64,000 bases of DNA from Pseudomonas sp. KU43P (GTDB lineage: Bacteria > Pseudomonadota > Gammaproteobacteria > Pseudomonadales > Pseudomonadaceae), in NCBI RefSeq assembly GCF_033095865.1, contig NZ_AP019365.1, positions 2,391,501 through 2,455,500 on the forward strand, given 5' to 3'. The first letter of the stretch is position 1. Each line of letters opens with the position of its first letter. This document shows, piece after piece, positions 44,925 through 58,500 of this stretch. The position numbers were made by a program, and so were the translations under genes. The notes under the pieces were generated by a model that saw only the letters and a program-made list of their open reading frames with translations, made no database searches and was not told the DNA's origin.

Positions 44925-46553
44925 TCAACCGCGTACCCGACGCCAGACGGTGCTACGGCTGACTCCGAGGCGCCGAGCGGCCTCGTCCATGTCGCCGTCG
45001 CATCGCTCCAGCACCTGGCGGGCATGGGCCGCTTCCGCAGCTTTACCCAGGCTGCGCAGGTTGTCAGTGGGGGCAGGGGGCAAGTCTTCGATCCTGACGG
45101 TGTGGAGTAACTCCGGAAACAGCGTGTACAGGGCGACGCCATCGTCGTCGCCCAGTGTGTTCAGGCACAGGGCCGCGCGTTCGGCGATGTTGTCCAGCTC
45201 GCGGATGTTGCCGGGCCAAGGGTGGCGCAGCAGCAACGGCAGCAGGGGTTGCACGTGCTCCGGGCCTGCCAGTGGCATGCCGCTCGCCCGGCTGTGGCGC
45301 GCCAGCAGGGCATTGAACAGCGGCAGGATGTCTTCGACTCGCTCACGCAGCGGCGGCACGGCCAGGCGCAGGGTGTTCAGGCGATAGAACAGGTCCTGGC
45401 GAAAGCGTTGCTCAGCGATGCGCGCGGTCAGGTCGCAATGGGTGGCAGCAATCACTCGGATATCCACCGCGGTCGGCTCGCAGGCGCCCAGGCGCAGCAC
45501 CTCGCGCTCCTGCAGCACACGCAACAGGCGGGTTTGCAGCGCCACTGGCATGTCGCCGATTTCGTCGAGGAACAACGTGCCGGTGTGGGCCAGTTCGATC
45601 AGGCCCGGCTTGCCGCCTTTGCGCGAGCCGGTGAAGGCGCCGTCCTCGTAGCCGAACAGTTCGCTTTCGAGCAGTGATTCAGGCAAGGCCGCGCAGTTGA
45701 TCGCCACGAACGGCGCCTGCTGACGCGGGCTGGCGTTGTGCAGGCTTTGCGCCAACAGCTCCTTGCCGGTGCCGCTTTCACCGGTGATCAGCACCGTGGC
45801 ATCGGTCTGCGCGTAACGCTGCGCCAGGCGCAGGGTGGCGCGAAAGGCCGGCGCATCGCCGAGCATCTGCTCGAAGCGGTGGCGGGCGTTGAACTGGCGC
45901 GCGGCGGGTTGCTCGCGCAGGCGACGCGGCATGCGCCGCGCGGGTGCTTCATCAAGCCTGGCACCCAAGGTCATCAGGCTGTCGAAGGTATGGCGCAGGC
46001 TTTCGGCATCCAGCGCCAGCACGCCTTGGGCACCGGCTGCGTCGGCCAGCTGGCAGACCGTCGGCGAGCCGATGATGACTTCGAAGCCATCTTCGACCAG
46101 GCCTTCGACCTGCGCCCGGGCTTGTTCCAGGCTGGTGTAGGTGTGCTCGCGGATCTGCAGGGTGAACAGCGCCTGCATCGCGGCCAGCTCCGGATAGGGC
46201 TGGCCAAAACTGAGGATGCCCACCCGGCTGGCCCGGTCGCGGGCCAGCACCAGGGCACGGATCAGGTCGAATTCGCCCAGGTGCAGCGTGCGCACCGTGG
46301 TCGACAGGTGCTGGCGCAGGTAGTCTGCGGCCGCACCAGAACACAAGATGACGTCTGCCTGCTGACGGCTTTCCAGCTCGCGCGCCAGTGGCAGCAAATC
46401 GGCCAGGGAGGTTTCGATGACTTCGATGCGCGCCTGCTGCCGGTAGTCGGCGCTTACCTGCTCGATCAACTGTGCCATGCGGCTGGGCGCGGCAGGGCGA
46501 TGCAAGTGGGTGACCAGCGCGATCACGCGCGGCAGGTAAGCGGCGACAGGCAT
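44925..46553 (-). CDS. PrpR-type sigma-54-dependent activator
   Basis: This 542-residue regulator has a PrpR_N-type sensor domain at about residues 1-200 (AAADYLRQHLSTTVRTL, VGILSFGQPYPEL). The AAA+ domain carries Walker A GESGTGKE, the GAFTGS loop and Walker B GTLFLDEIGDM. A Fis-type HTH closes the protein (GDMDEAARRLGVSRSTVWRRV). The sigma-54 contact loop reads GAFTGS where GAFTGA is general, a variant I have seen in this subgroup. It is the last gene of the beta-oxidation cluster, 16 bp after the SDR gene, and probably senses an acyl or 2-methylcitrate-like intermediate to activate that cluster. Confidence 0.9.
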   Translation of the reverse strand: MPVAAYLPRVIALVTHLHRPAAPSRMAQLIEQVSADYRQQARIEVIETSLADLLPLARELESRQQADVILCSGAAADYLRQHLSTTVRTLHLGEFDLIRALVLARDRASRVGILSFGQPYPELAAMQALFTLQIREHTYTSLEQARAQVEGLVEDGFEVIIGSPTVCQLADAAGAQGVLALDAESLRHTFDSLMTLGARLDEAPARRMPRRLREQPAARQFNARHRFEQMLGDAPAFRATLRLAQRYAQTDATVLITGESGTGKELLAQSLHNASPRQQAPFVAINCAALPESLLESELFGYEDGAFTGSRKGGKPGLIELAHTGTLFLDEIGDMPVALQTRLLRVLQEREVLRLGACEPTAVDIRVIAATHCDLTARIAEQRFRQDLFYRLNTLRLAVPPLRERVEDILPLFNALLARHSRASGMPLAGPEHVQPLLPLLLRHPWPGNIRELDNIAERAALCLNTLGDDDGVALYTLFPELLHTVRIEDLPPAPTDNLRSLGKAAEAAHARQVLERCDGDMDEAARRLGVSRSTVWRRVRG

Positions 46554-46569
46554 ACAAGCTCCTTTTCAG

Positions 46570-47343
46570 TTACAACGGATTGACCAGGTGTCCGCCATCC
46601 ACGGCCAGTACGCTGCCGGTCATGTAGGCACCGGCGTCGCTGGCCAGCAACAGCAAAGGGCCATCGAGCTCCTGCAACTGCCCCAGGCGGCGCATGGGCA
46701 CTTGCCCCTTGATGTAACCCTGGCCGGCTTCGCTGTCGAAATAGTCTTCGTTCATCTCGGTCTTGAAGTAGCCTGGTGCGATGGCATTGACGCGGATCCG
46801 GTAGCGCGCCAGCTCCAGCGCCATGGCCTTGGTCAGTTGCACCACGGCGGCCTTGGCTGTGCAGTAGTGGCTCAGGCCATTGCCCACGCGCAGGCCGAGG
46901 ATCGAGGCGATGTTGACGATGCTCCCCGGCCGTTCGGCCTTGACCAGGCGCTGGCTGGCGCACTGGGCGACGTGGAACACGCCGTCGAGGTTGGTCGAGA
47001 GCATGCGCTGCCAGTCCTGCTCGCTCAGGTCGAGAAAGCGCCCAGGGTCGCCGATACCGGCATTGTTGATCACCACGTCGACCACGCCGAAGCGCGCCTC
47101 GGCCTGGTCGAAGGCCTGTTCGACGCTGTCGCGCTGGGTCACGTCGAGGGCCACGGCCAAGGCTTCACCGCCGTTGGCCTGGAGCATTTCGGCCAGCGCC
47201 TGCAGGCGCTCGACCCGGCGCGCCGCCAGCACCACGCGGGCGCCGGCGGCCTGGGCCAGGCGGGCGAAGTGGGCGCCCAGGCCGCTGGAGGCACCGGTCA
47301 CCAGCACGGTCTTGCCGGCCAGGGAAAATGTGTTTGCAAGCAT
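46570..47343 (-). CDS. SDR family oxidoreductase
   Basis: This 257-residue classical short-chain dehydrogenase/reductase has TGASSGLG (cofactor loop at residues 16-23), NNAG, catalytic Ser in IVNIASILG, and YCTAK with Tyr and Lys four residues apart. The C-terminal YMTGSVLAVDGGHLV is typical. Its place between thiolase and regulator suggests a 3-hydroxyacyl-CoA or alcohol oxidation step. The start ATG at 47343 is chosen because the fold begins there; the upstream open frame is a shadow of the thiolase gene. Confidence 0.9.
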   Translation of the reverse strand: MLANTFSLAGKTVLVTGASSGLGAHFARLAQAAGARVVLAARRVERLQALAEMLQANGGEALAVALDVTQRDSVEQAFDQAEARFGVVDVVINNAGIGDPGRFLDLSEQDWQRMLSTNLDGVFHVAQCASQRLVKAERPGSIVNIASILGLRVGNGLSHYCTAKAAVVQLTKAMALELARYRIRVNAIAPGYFKTEMNEDYFDSEAGQGYIKGQVPMRRLGQLQELDGPLLLLASDAGAYMTGSVLAVDGGHLVNPL

Positions 47344-47360
47344 CGTGTCGGTCCTTGAAT

Positions 47361-48545
47361 TCAGAGCACTTCGAACAGGCCGGCAGCACCCATGCCACCG
47401 CCCACGCACATGGTCACCACCACATAGCGCACGCCGCGGCGTTTGCCTTCGAGCAGGGCATGCCCGACCATCCGCGCGCCGCTCATGCCGTAGGGGTGGC
47501 CGATGGCGATGGCGCCGCCGTTGACGTTCAGGCGCATCGGGTCGATGCCCAGCGTGTCGCGGCAGTACAGCACCTGGCAGGCGAAGGCCTCGTTGAGTTC
47601 CCACAGGCCGATATCGTCGACCTTCAGGCCATGCTGCTTGAGCAGGCGCGGCACGGCGTAGACCGGGCCGATGCCCATTTCTTCCGGGGCCAGCCCGGCC
47701 ACCGCGATGCCCCGGTACAGGCCGATTGGCTGCAGGTTGCGCTGTTCAGCCAGGCGTGCGTCCATCAGCACGCAGGCACTGGCGCCGTCGGACAACTGGC
47801 TGGCGTTGCCGGCGGTGATGCAGCCGCCTTCGAGCACCGGTTTCAGGCCGGTCAGGTCGTCCAGGTGGGTTTGCGGGCGGTTGCCTTCGTCCTGCGTCAG
47901 GGTCACCTCGTGGTAGCTGACTTCGCCGGTCTGCTTGTCCTTGATCAGTTGCTGGGTGGTCACCGGCACGATCTCGGCCTCGAACAGCCCGTCGCGCTGG
48001 GCAGAGGCGGTGCGCAGCTGCGACTGCAAGGCATAGGCGTCCTGGGCATCACGGCTGATGCCGTAACGCTTGGCCACGTGCTCGGCGGTTTGCAGCATCG
48101 GCATGTAGGCGTGCGGCACACGTTGGATCACGCTGCTGTCCTGCTCGCTCAGTGCCCACTCCAGGTTGCGCGCCTGCACCGCGCTGATGTTCTCCTGGCC
48201 GGCGCCGATGGTTGCCTGCATGCCATCGACGATGATCTGCTTGGCGGCGGTGGCGATTGCCATCAGGCCGGAGGCGCACTGGCGATCCAGGGTCTGGCCG
48301 CTGACCGACACCGGCAGGCCGGCGGCCAGCGCGCTCATGCGGCCTAGGTTCCAGCCGGCGGTGCCGGAGGGCATCGCGGTGCCCATCACCAGGTCTTCGA
48401 TTTCGTCGGCGGCGATACCGGCGCGGGCTACCGCGGCCTGGATGGCGTGCGCGGCCAGGCTCGGCGAGCGGGTGTTGTTCAGTGCGCCGCGAAAGGCCTT
48501 GCCGATCGGGGTGCGTGCGGTGGAGAGGATGACGGCTTCTTTCAT
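47361..48545 (-). CDS. Acetyl-CoA acyltransferase (thiolase)
   Basis: This 394-residue thiolase has the nucleophile Cys90 in [37 protein letters not shown] with the catalytic His, and [16 protein letters not shown] with the second cysteine. It cleaves 3-oxoacyl-CoA to acetyl-CoA in the last beta-oxidation step, or condenses in reverse. It lies 34 bp after the FadB-like gene on the same strand and 17 bp before the SDR gene, so operon membership is likely. Confidence 0.93.
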   Translation of the reverse strand: MKEAVILSTARTPIGKAFRGALNNTRSPSLAAHAIQAAVARAGIAADEIEDLVMGTAMPSGTAGWNLGRMSALAAGLPVSVSGQTLDRQCASGLMAIATAAKQIIVDGMQATIGAGQENISAVQARNLEWALSEQDSSVIQRVPHAYMPMLQTAEHVAKRYGISRDAQDAYALQSQLRTASAQRDGLFEAEIVPVTTQQLIKDKQTGEVSYHEVTLTQDEGNRPQTHLDDLTGLKPVLEGGCITAGNASQLSDGASACVLMDARLAEQRNLQPIGLYRGIAVAGLAPEEMGIGPVYAVPRLLKQHGLKVDDIGLWELNEAFACQVLYCRDTLGIDPMRLNVNGGAIAIGHPYGMSGARMVGHALLEGKRRGVRYVVVTMCVGGGMGAAGLFEVL

Positions 48546-48579
48546 GTTCGGTGCTCCTTGATTGCCAGGGGGGAACAGC

Positions 48580-50682
<2,103 letters not shown>

Positions 50683-50725
50683 GGGCGGGAACCTTCTTGT
50701 TATTGGGCCGGGGGAGGTGTTGCGC

Positions 50726-50740
50726 GCCTCGCCTTGGCCA
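50726..50740 (-). promoter_or_regulatory. Weak candidate sigma-54 promoter before the FadB-like gene
   Basis: On the minus strand TGGCCAAGGCGAGGC keeps GG and GC with the -24/-12 spacing of sigma-54 promoters (consensus TGGCAC-N5-TTGC), 44 bp before the FadB-like start. The -12 element is poor. A PrpR-type activator in the same cluster makes it worth testing. Confidence 0.25.
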
Positions 50741-50749
50741 GGACGAATG

Positions 50750-50783
50750 AAAAAACCAGGTAGCGGCCCGTAGCGCGGGCCGC
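50750..50783 (-). terminator. Rho-independent terminator after the acyl-CoA dehydrogenase gene
   Basis: On the minus strand GCGGCCC / GGGCCGC form a stem with a 7-base loop, followed closely by a run of six T. It lies 57-90 bp downstream of the acyl-CoA dehydrogenase stop and separates that gene from the FadB-like gene. Confidence 0.75.
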
Positions 50784-50839
50784 CACCCGAAAAGTCCGCC
50801 GCCCGGAGGGAACAGGCAGCGGAAACCAGCTCGGTTGAA

Positions 50840-52627
<1,788 letters not shown>

Positions 52628-52687
52628 GCCGAACTCCTGGCTGGGTGGACTCGGCATGTTGTAACAGGCAGCCCCCTGGCGCCGCGT

Positions 52688-52714
52688 CCACCCCCCGGGT
52701 GGAATGGGGGGTGG
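52688..52714 (-). terminator. Hairpin after the MalT-like regulator gene
   Basis: Perfect 9-bp arms CCACCCCCC / GGGGGGTGG with a 9-base loop lie 25 bp after the regulator's stop. No T-run is present. It may separate the regulator from the dehydrogenase gene. Confidence 0.4.
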
Positions 52715-52739
52715 AATCGGCGCCGGGCCCAGGTGGAGG

Positions 52740-55397
52740 TCAGTTCAGCAGTTGCAGTTCGCGCGCCGAACACAGGGCGCTGTCGCGGTCGGCCACGTCC
52801 AGCTTGCGGAACAGGTTGTTGATGTGGGTCTTGACCGTGCTCAGGCTGATGAACATCGCCTCGGCGATCTGCCCGTTGTTCTGCCCGCGGGCCATGCGCT
52901 GCAACACTTCCAGCTCGCGGCGCGAGAGCGGCACGATCAGTGCGCTTTCGGTGTTTTCCTTGCTCGCCAGCAGCGGCCGGAACAGCGCGTTCAGGTGCTC
53001 GCGAGCGGGTGCCGGGGCTTGCAAGCCGAGGCGTTCGCGCACCTGGGGCTGCAGCAGTTGGCGCAGGGCCTCCAGGCAGGCATCACCCTCGTACTGCAGC
53101 AACTGCCCGAAGCCGTAGGCGCAGGCCAGTTGCAGCGCCTGTTCGAGGCTGAGCAGCGCTTCGTCGCGCGCGCCACGGTCTTGCAGCAGGGCCGCGTCGA
53201 GCACCAGCGCGTCGAGCATCAGGCGGCGGTTGGCCTGCGCCTCGGCGCGGCTCAGCAGGGCCTGCTGGATCTGCCGCGCCTTGTCGCGCTGGCCGAGGTG
53301 GCGTTGCACCCAGGCATAGGCGAGCCATTCCTCGGGCAGCAATTGCTCGCCGTACTGGCGCCGGCACCAGTGCCACTGGTCGAGCCAGTCGGGCAGGTAG
53401 TCCGGGTCGTTATCGTGCAGCGCCAGGCGCGCCAGCCAAGCACCGGCCTGGCGGTACAGGGTGAACAGGCAGTACTGCCGGGCCAGCCGGCGCACCTCTG
53501 CCCAGCGCGCTTTGGCCTGGACGGTCTCGCCCAGCGCCCAGTGCAGGCACGCCTGGTGGTGGAACACCCAGGGCAGCGCGGCGCTGTGGGGGAAACCCAG
53601 CGCCAGCACTTCGGCCTGGGCCAGGGCGTGACGAGCCTGGGTCAGGCGGTTGGCCTGCAGCAGCGCCAGGCCCTTGCCCAGGTGGCGGAACAGTTCATAG
53701 AAGCGCCCTGAACTGCCGGTGGCTGGCATTTCGGTCATGCCTTGCAGGCGTTCCCAGGCCGCATCGCTGGCGCCTTGGGCCAACTCGATCTGGGCCAGCA
53801 ACAGTTGCAACAGGTTGGTGTAGCCGCTCAGGCCGAAGCCCTGCAGCTCGCGCAGGGCGCGGCTGCCTTCGGCGTGGGCCTGCTCGAGCTGGCCAAGCGC
53901 GGCGAGGCAGTTGGCGCGGTCGAAATACAACACCGAGCGCGCCGCATTGTGCTGGGGAAACTGCTGCAGTGCCCGCGCTGCCAGGGTGAGGGCGTGCTCC
54001 AGGTTGCCCCCCAGATAAGCCAGGCGGCTGCGCAAAAACATCAGCGTCTGCTGCACCCGTTCGGGGTGGCGCGGCACGGCCTGGCGGCGCTGCAGGGCGT
54101 AGAGCTGGTGCAGGCACTGGCAGGCCTGGGCGATATCGTTGGTGACCATCACCGTGGAGGCTTCGGTCACCGCCAGGGTGAAGCTGTCGTTGCCTTTGTT
54201 GCCGGCCACCTCGTCGAGCACATCGACCAGGGTGTTGACCTTGCCCTCGCGCAGCAACTCGAAACCATGCCGGTCGACGATGCTCAGCACCGCATCCAGA
54301 TCACGGGCGCGGCCGAACTGGTAGATCGCCTCGGTGTAGCGGCGCTGGGCCAACAGCCAGTGAGCGGCCTGGCGGTGCAGCTGGCGCAGCTGCTGCGGGT
54401 CGCGTTGTTCCAGGCGCTGGTAGAGGCCGTTGCGCAGGGCAGGGTGGTAGCGGTATTCGGCCTGGCTGCCCTGGGGCACTTCGAGCATCAGGTCCAGGCG
54501 TTGCAACTGGCGCAGTGCTGCAGGCACATCGGCAGTGTCGGCCAGCTCACTGGCGAGGTCCGCATCGAACACCTGGGCCACCGCCGTGTGTTCGAGAAAC
54601 GCGCGCAATGCGGCTGGCAGCTGCTGCAGGCGTTCTTCTTCGAGAAACTGCCGGGCATGGGCATAGGCCTGGCGGGTAATCGGGCGCAGGTCGCCGGGTG
54701 CCTGGCCGGTGCTGAGCAGCGCCTCGCGGTAGGCTTCGAGCCAGAACAGCACACCACTGGGCCAGCCTTCGCTGCCGGCGCGCAGCTGGTACAGCGCATC
54801 GCTGCCCAGGGCGACGTCGCGGGCCTGCGCCAACTGGCGCGTCTCTTCGCTGTCCAGGGCCAGGTCTCGGGCGCCCAGCACGGTCAGCCGGCCATCGCGG
54901 CGCAGGTGGGCCAGGGGCAGGTGCGGCGGGCCCTCGCTGGCGGCGACCAGGCGCAGCGCGGGTGGCGGGTAGCGCAACAGCGTGTCCAGGAACTGCCAGG
55001 CGGCGGTGGCGGTGAGCAGGTGCAGGTCGTCGAGCAGCAGGGTGACCGGGGTCTGGCGGGCTTCCAGATCGGCGAGGATCAGGCTCCACAGGTAGTCGGC
55101 CTGGGGCGTGTCGCGTTGCTGTGCGGGCAGTTGCAGCGCCGCGTGCAGGTGCAGCAGCAGGGCCAGTGGCTGGTTTTCGGCGCGGGTCAGGCGCAGCCAG
55201 GCCCAGGGGCCAGTTAGGTGGCGGGCGAACTGGCCGAGCAGGGTGCTCTTGCCATAGCCCAGCGGTGCTTGCAGGAGCACGAAGGTGTTCGCCTCCAGCG
55301 CGTTGGCCAGGTGTTCGAGCAGCCGCGTGCGCTGCACGCCCTTGGCGGGTTCGGCAGGCGGGCGCAACTGGTTCGCTTTGAGCGCGGGAAGATGCAT
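52740..55397 (-). CDS. MalT-like LuxR family ATP-dependent regulator
   Basis: This 885-residue protein has an N-terminal P-loop NTPase (Walker A in APLGYGKSTLLG; VTLLLDDLHLLT as Walker B). A long helical TPR-like middle region spans about residues 330-800, and the C-terminal GerE HTH follows (LSRRELEVLQRMARGQNNGQ, STVKTHINNLFRKLDV). This is the LAL/MalT layout, in which inducer and ATP drive assembly on DNA. It directly precedes the acyl-CoA dehydrogenase on the same strand and probably activates it. The inducer is unknown. Confidence 0.92.
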   Translation of the reverse strand: MHLPALKANQLRPPAEPAKGVQRTRLLEHLANALEANTFVLLQAPLGYGKSTLLGQFARHLTGPWAWLRLTRAENQPLALLLHLHAALQLPAQQRDTPQADYLWSLILADLEARQTPVTLLLDDLHLLTATAAWQFLDTLLRYPPPALRLVAASEGPPHLPLAHLRRDGRLTVLGARDLALDSEETRQLAQARDVALGSDALYQLRAGSEGWPSGVLFWLEAYREALLSTGQAPGDLRPITRQAYAHARQFLEEERLQQLPAALRAFLEHTAVAQVFDADLASELADTADVPAALRQLQRLDLMLEVPQGSQAEYRYHPALRNGLYQRLEQRDPQQLRQLHRQAAHWLLAQRRYTEAIYQFGRARDLDAVLSIVDRHGFELLREGKVNTLVDVLDEVAGNKGNDSFTLAVTEASTVMVTNDIAQACQCLHQLYALQRRQAVPRHPERVQQTLMFLRSRLAYLGGNLEHALTLAARALQQFPQHNAARSVLYFDRANCLAALGQLEQAHAEGSRALRELQGFGLSGYTNLLQLLLAQIELAQGASDAAWERLQGMTEMPATGSSGRFYELFRHLGKGLALLQANRLTQARHALAQAEVLALGFPHSAALPWVFHHQACLHWALGETVQAKARWAEVRRLARQYCLFTLYRQAGAWLARLALHDNDPDYLPDWLDQWHWCRRQYGEQLLPEEWLAYAWVQRHLGQRDKARQIQQALLSRAEAQANRRLMLDALVLDAALLQDRGARDEALLSLEQALQLACAYGFGQLLQYEGDACLEALRQLLQPQVRERLGLQAPAPAREHLNALFRPLLASKENTESALIVPLSRRELEVLQRMARGQNNGQIAEAMFISLSTVKTHINNLFRKLDVADRDSALCSARELQLLN

Positions 55398-55563
55398 GGC
55401 GAGCAGGTTCCGTCGGTTCGGCCAGACATCCTAGCGGAGCGCGACTGGCGCGGGGAAGTTTTACCGGGCAGGGGAAGACCTTACTAGCATTTTTGTCAGT
55501 TGTGGATACTGACAACACGGTTCAAATTGCTCCGGAACTCTCACCTGAGCGGAGCACTGAGTG

Positions 55564-58500
55564 ATGGCTTACAACACTACGCAGATCAGCAAATATTTCT
55601 CCCGTGGTGAAATCATCACCCTTGATGACGTCTCGGGTGAACTGGTAACTGGCGGCAGTGACTATGTCACTATCACGAAACCAGGTATACCGGCCTACAA
55701 GGGCACAAAAAATGTCATTGTCAGCGGTGTCAAATTCATCAAAGAGTTCGACGACAAGAAACGGCGTTGGGATCAGAATCTGGAGAAATTGATTAAAGCC
55801 GGTGCGGTGAAAGTCGAACCTGACAAGTGGTCGAGCCTGACCACTGATCATGGGCTGGTTTTGGTTGAGCTGATTAAGAGCTCTTTTTTTACGGAAGATT
55901 TTTTCGCACTTGCTCGGGTCAGGTACGGCCATGCCACGGTTCGTACCAACATGACCGACGCTACCGGAAAAACAGAGGCGCTGTTTCTCCACCTTGATAG
56001 TGAAGTGAAAGAGGCCCTCAAACGTCTTAAAGCGATCCATGATCCCCAGAACAAATGGACAACCATTCCTCCTGACTACTTCATTCTCGACAGTATCGCC
56101 AACGTCTACCTGATGGATGCAGTGGAGGGCGCCACGAACAAAACGCAAAGCCCTTCCACCGAATCACCGGGCGCCTTGCCGATGATCGAGGCCAAACAGA
56201 CCTTCCAAGTCCCCTACCTGATCACCAACCAACCCGATGGCACCCTGCCCGATATGCACGACTTCGGTTTGGAACGGGTGGGCAGTGCCGAGGGTGGCTG
56301 GTACAGCCTTTGCCCGATCAAGGCCGATCGCGCCCTGGCCGAGAAGGAAACCATTAGCGCCTGCCTGGTGCACCGCCGTACCGGCGAGCTGACGCGTGTC
56401 GACTACACCGCGCAAACCGGCAAGCTGGGCGCCGCGCAGTGGCTCAAGGATTTCGCCAAGCATGTCGCAGAGGCCGGCAAGCCCATCACGGCCGGGGGCT
56501 GGAACGACAGCAGTGAATTTTCCAGCAGCCACAAGGCACCGCGCCTGTGGTGCCAGGCCGACTATCGGGCCTTCAGCACCGCGCCGTTCAGCAGCAACTT
56601 GGTTCAGGTGCTGGCCTGTGACGACGATTACCCGCTGGCCAAGGGGCAGACCCTGAGCCTGCAGGTGCGCGACCTCAAGACCCAGGCCCTGCACGAGCAA
56701 CACCTGTTCACCGCCCAGGCGGAAAGTGGCTGGGTCAAGGCCTTGTGTGAACAGGTCAACAAGGATAGCCACGTGCTGCGGGCCGGGGTGCAGGGGGCCG
56801 GCTGCACGGTGACGCCGGGTGAAGTGAACAATGCGTTCTGGGGGCCGCAGTGCGCCGAGCTGTGCGTGACCTTGGCCGAAGTGAACTGGTGGGCCAGCCG
56901 CGCGATTGACGGTGCGGCGGTGCCCAGCGGTGGCGCGCTGCATGCTTGGGTTTATGATGCGTTCTCCCAGCGCCTGCTCGGCCAGCATGTCTGGACCCCG
57001 AGCAAAGCGCAGTGTGCCAGCGGCAAATGGTTGAAGGCCTGGGCCGAGGCGCTGGCCACCTCGGACGTGGCGCCGTACCTGCGCGTCAACACGACAACCA
57101 CGATGCTGGAACAGCGTGGCGATGGCTTGCGTATTTTCGCCACGCTGCCAGGCGACGAACACGCGGTCGAAGGCCCGCTGCTGGCCTCGGCGTTCAAGGC
57201 GCCGGAAGATGCCGTGCTGGTGACCGTACGGCATCCCGGTAACCGGGCCTTGCTGCACCATGCGCTGTTCAGGCCCCAGGACTGCGAAGAGCAGCCCAGC
57301 AATAACAAAACTTGGCTGCAAGCGCTGGCCAGCTTCATCGAAGCACAGAAATGGCCGGAGTTGAGTGTCAAGGATGGCAAGCAGCTGTGGCTGCCCCGTC
57401 ATGCCGAACTGCAGGTCGCGCTCGATAACGTCGGCGACGGCAACGACTGGAGCGTCGATGACTATGGGGTGGAACTGTTGAATGCCGATGAATGGCCTAG
57501 GGCCGAGGCGGCCGAAGAGGTGCACTTCACCCTTGAACCGCAAGAGGGGCTGACCGAGGTGACCATCAGTTCGCTGGGGGCGGAGCTGGAGTTTCGCCTG
57601 GGCGATGAAGCACGTAAAAAAGGCTACCGGGTGATGGCTTGCGTGCCGAGGCAGCGTGCAACCTATCAACTCAGGGAGGGCTATATCGATTACGTCGAAG
57701 CCGCGGTTAGCGCCCAGAAGCTAGTTTTCGAAATTGGCAATGTTACTGCATCTGTAGCAGCGGCGGCCGCAGTTGCCGCCGTCACTATCATGGAAGAGGA
57801 AGAGGAAGAGGAAGAGGAAGAGGAAGAGGAAGAGGAGAAGCGGAAGAACGCGGCCGAAATTGTATACGAGTACGCGAATAATTTTCCCCACGAAGACGTT
57901 ATCCAAGCTGTCAAGTTTTTTACCAGCTTCTCATTTGAGGCTGCTGCTGCGATAGCTCACGCAGTCAGCAAACTTACTGACAAAAATGTCGAAAAAGCTA
58001 CCAGCACCGCTGGCATTAAAGCCGCTGCCTCCTTGATTGCTAAAGCAGCCTTTAACTTTAGCAATAAAGAGTTCAGCTCACATCTTTTGAATATGAGTGA
58101 AGAAGTAACCGAGGCCGCTAAGCACGCCAAGCAGGTCGCTGCCAATGTCAATAAAGTCATTACCAGTACCGATACGATATTCGCGGTAGCTGATTGTGCC
58201 ATCAGCTTAATTAATGCAATCGCTGCGTTGGTCTCTATCTACTCTTTTTATCTCGACGAGCAAGCCGAAGATTCAAGCTTGATGGAGCAAAGTGGGATAC
58301 CATTTTGCGATAGTAGGGCAGGTGCTGCTAGAGCCTCCGTCGAAGCCCTTAAGGCCGCCAAGTTTGCAGTAACAACAGCCAAACTCGCCGCCGCCATTGT
58401 TGCAGCCGAAGACGAGGATAGTGCCGTATGGCCAGTATCAGTCACCGGGGACACCATCACCTGGCAAGGCCCGCTCGCCAACCAAGGGTATGACATTTAC

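Noticed and set aside
45590..45720. GAFTGS in place of GAFTGA in the PrpR-type regulator, as a possible loss of sigma-54 contact
   Set aside because: The Ser variant with the following basic RKGGKPG stretch is, from memory, usual in PrpR-type proteins, so I do not treat it as a defect.
56164..57669. Long minus-strand frame of about 500 codons inside the RHS gene
   Set aside because: It is antisense to a continuous coding frame with recognisable RHS features, and its translation shows no family resemblance.
57690..57914. Minus-strand poly-serine frame
   Set aside because: It is only the antisense reading of the GAAGAG repeat in the RHS gene.
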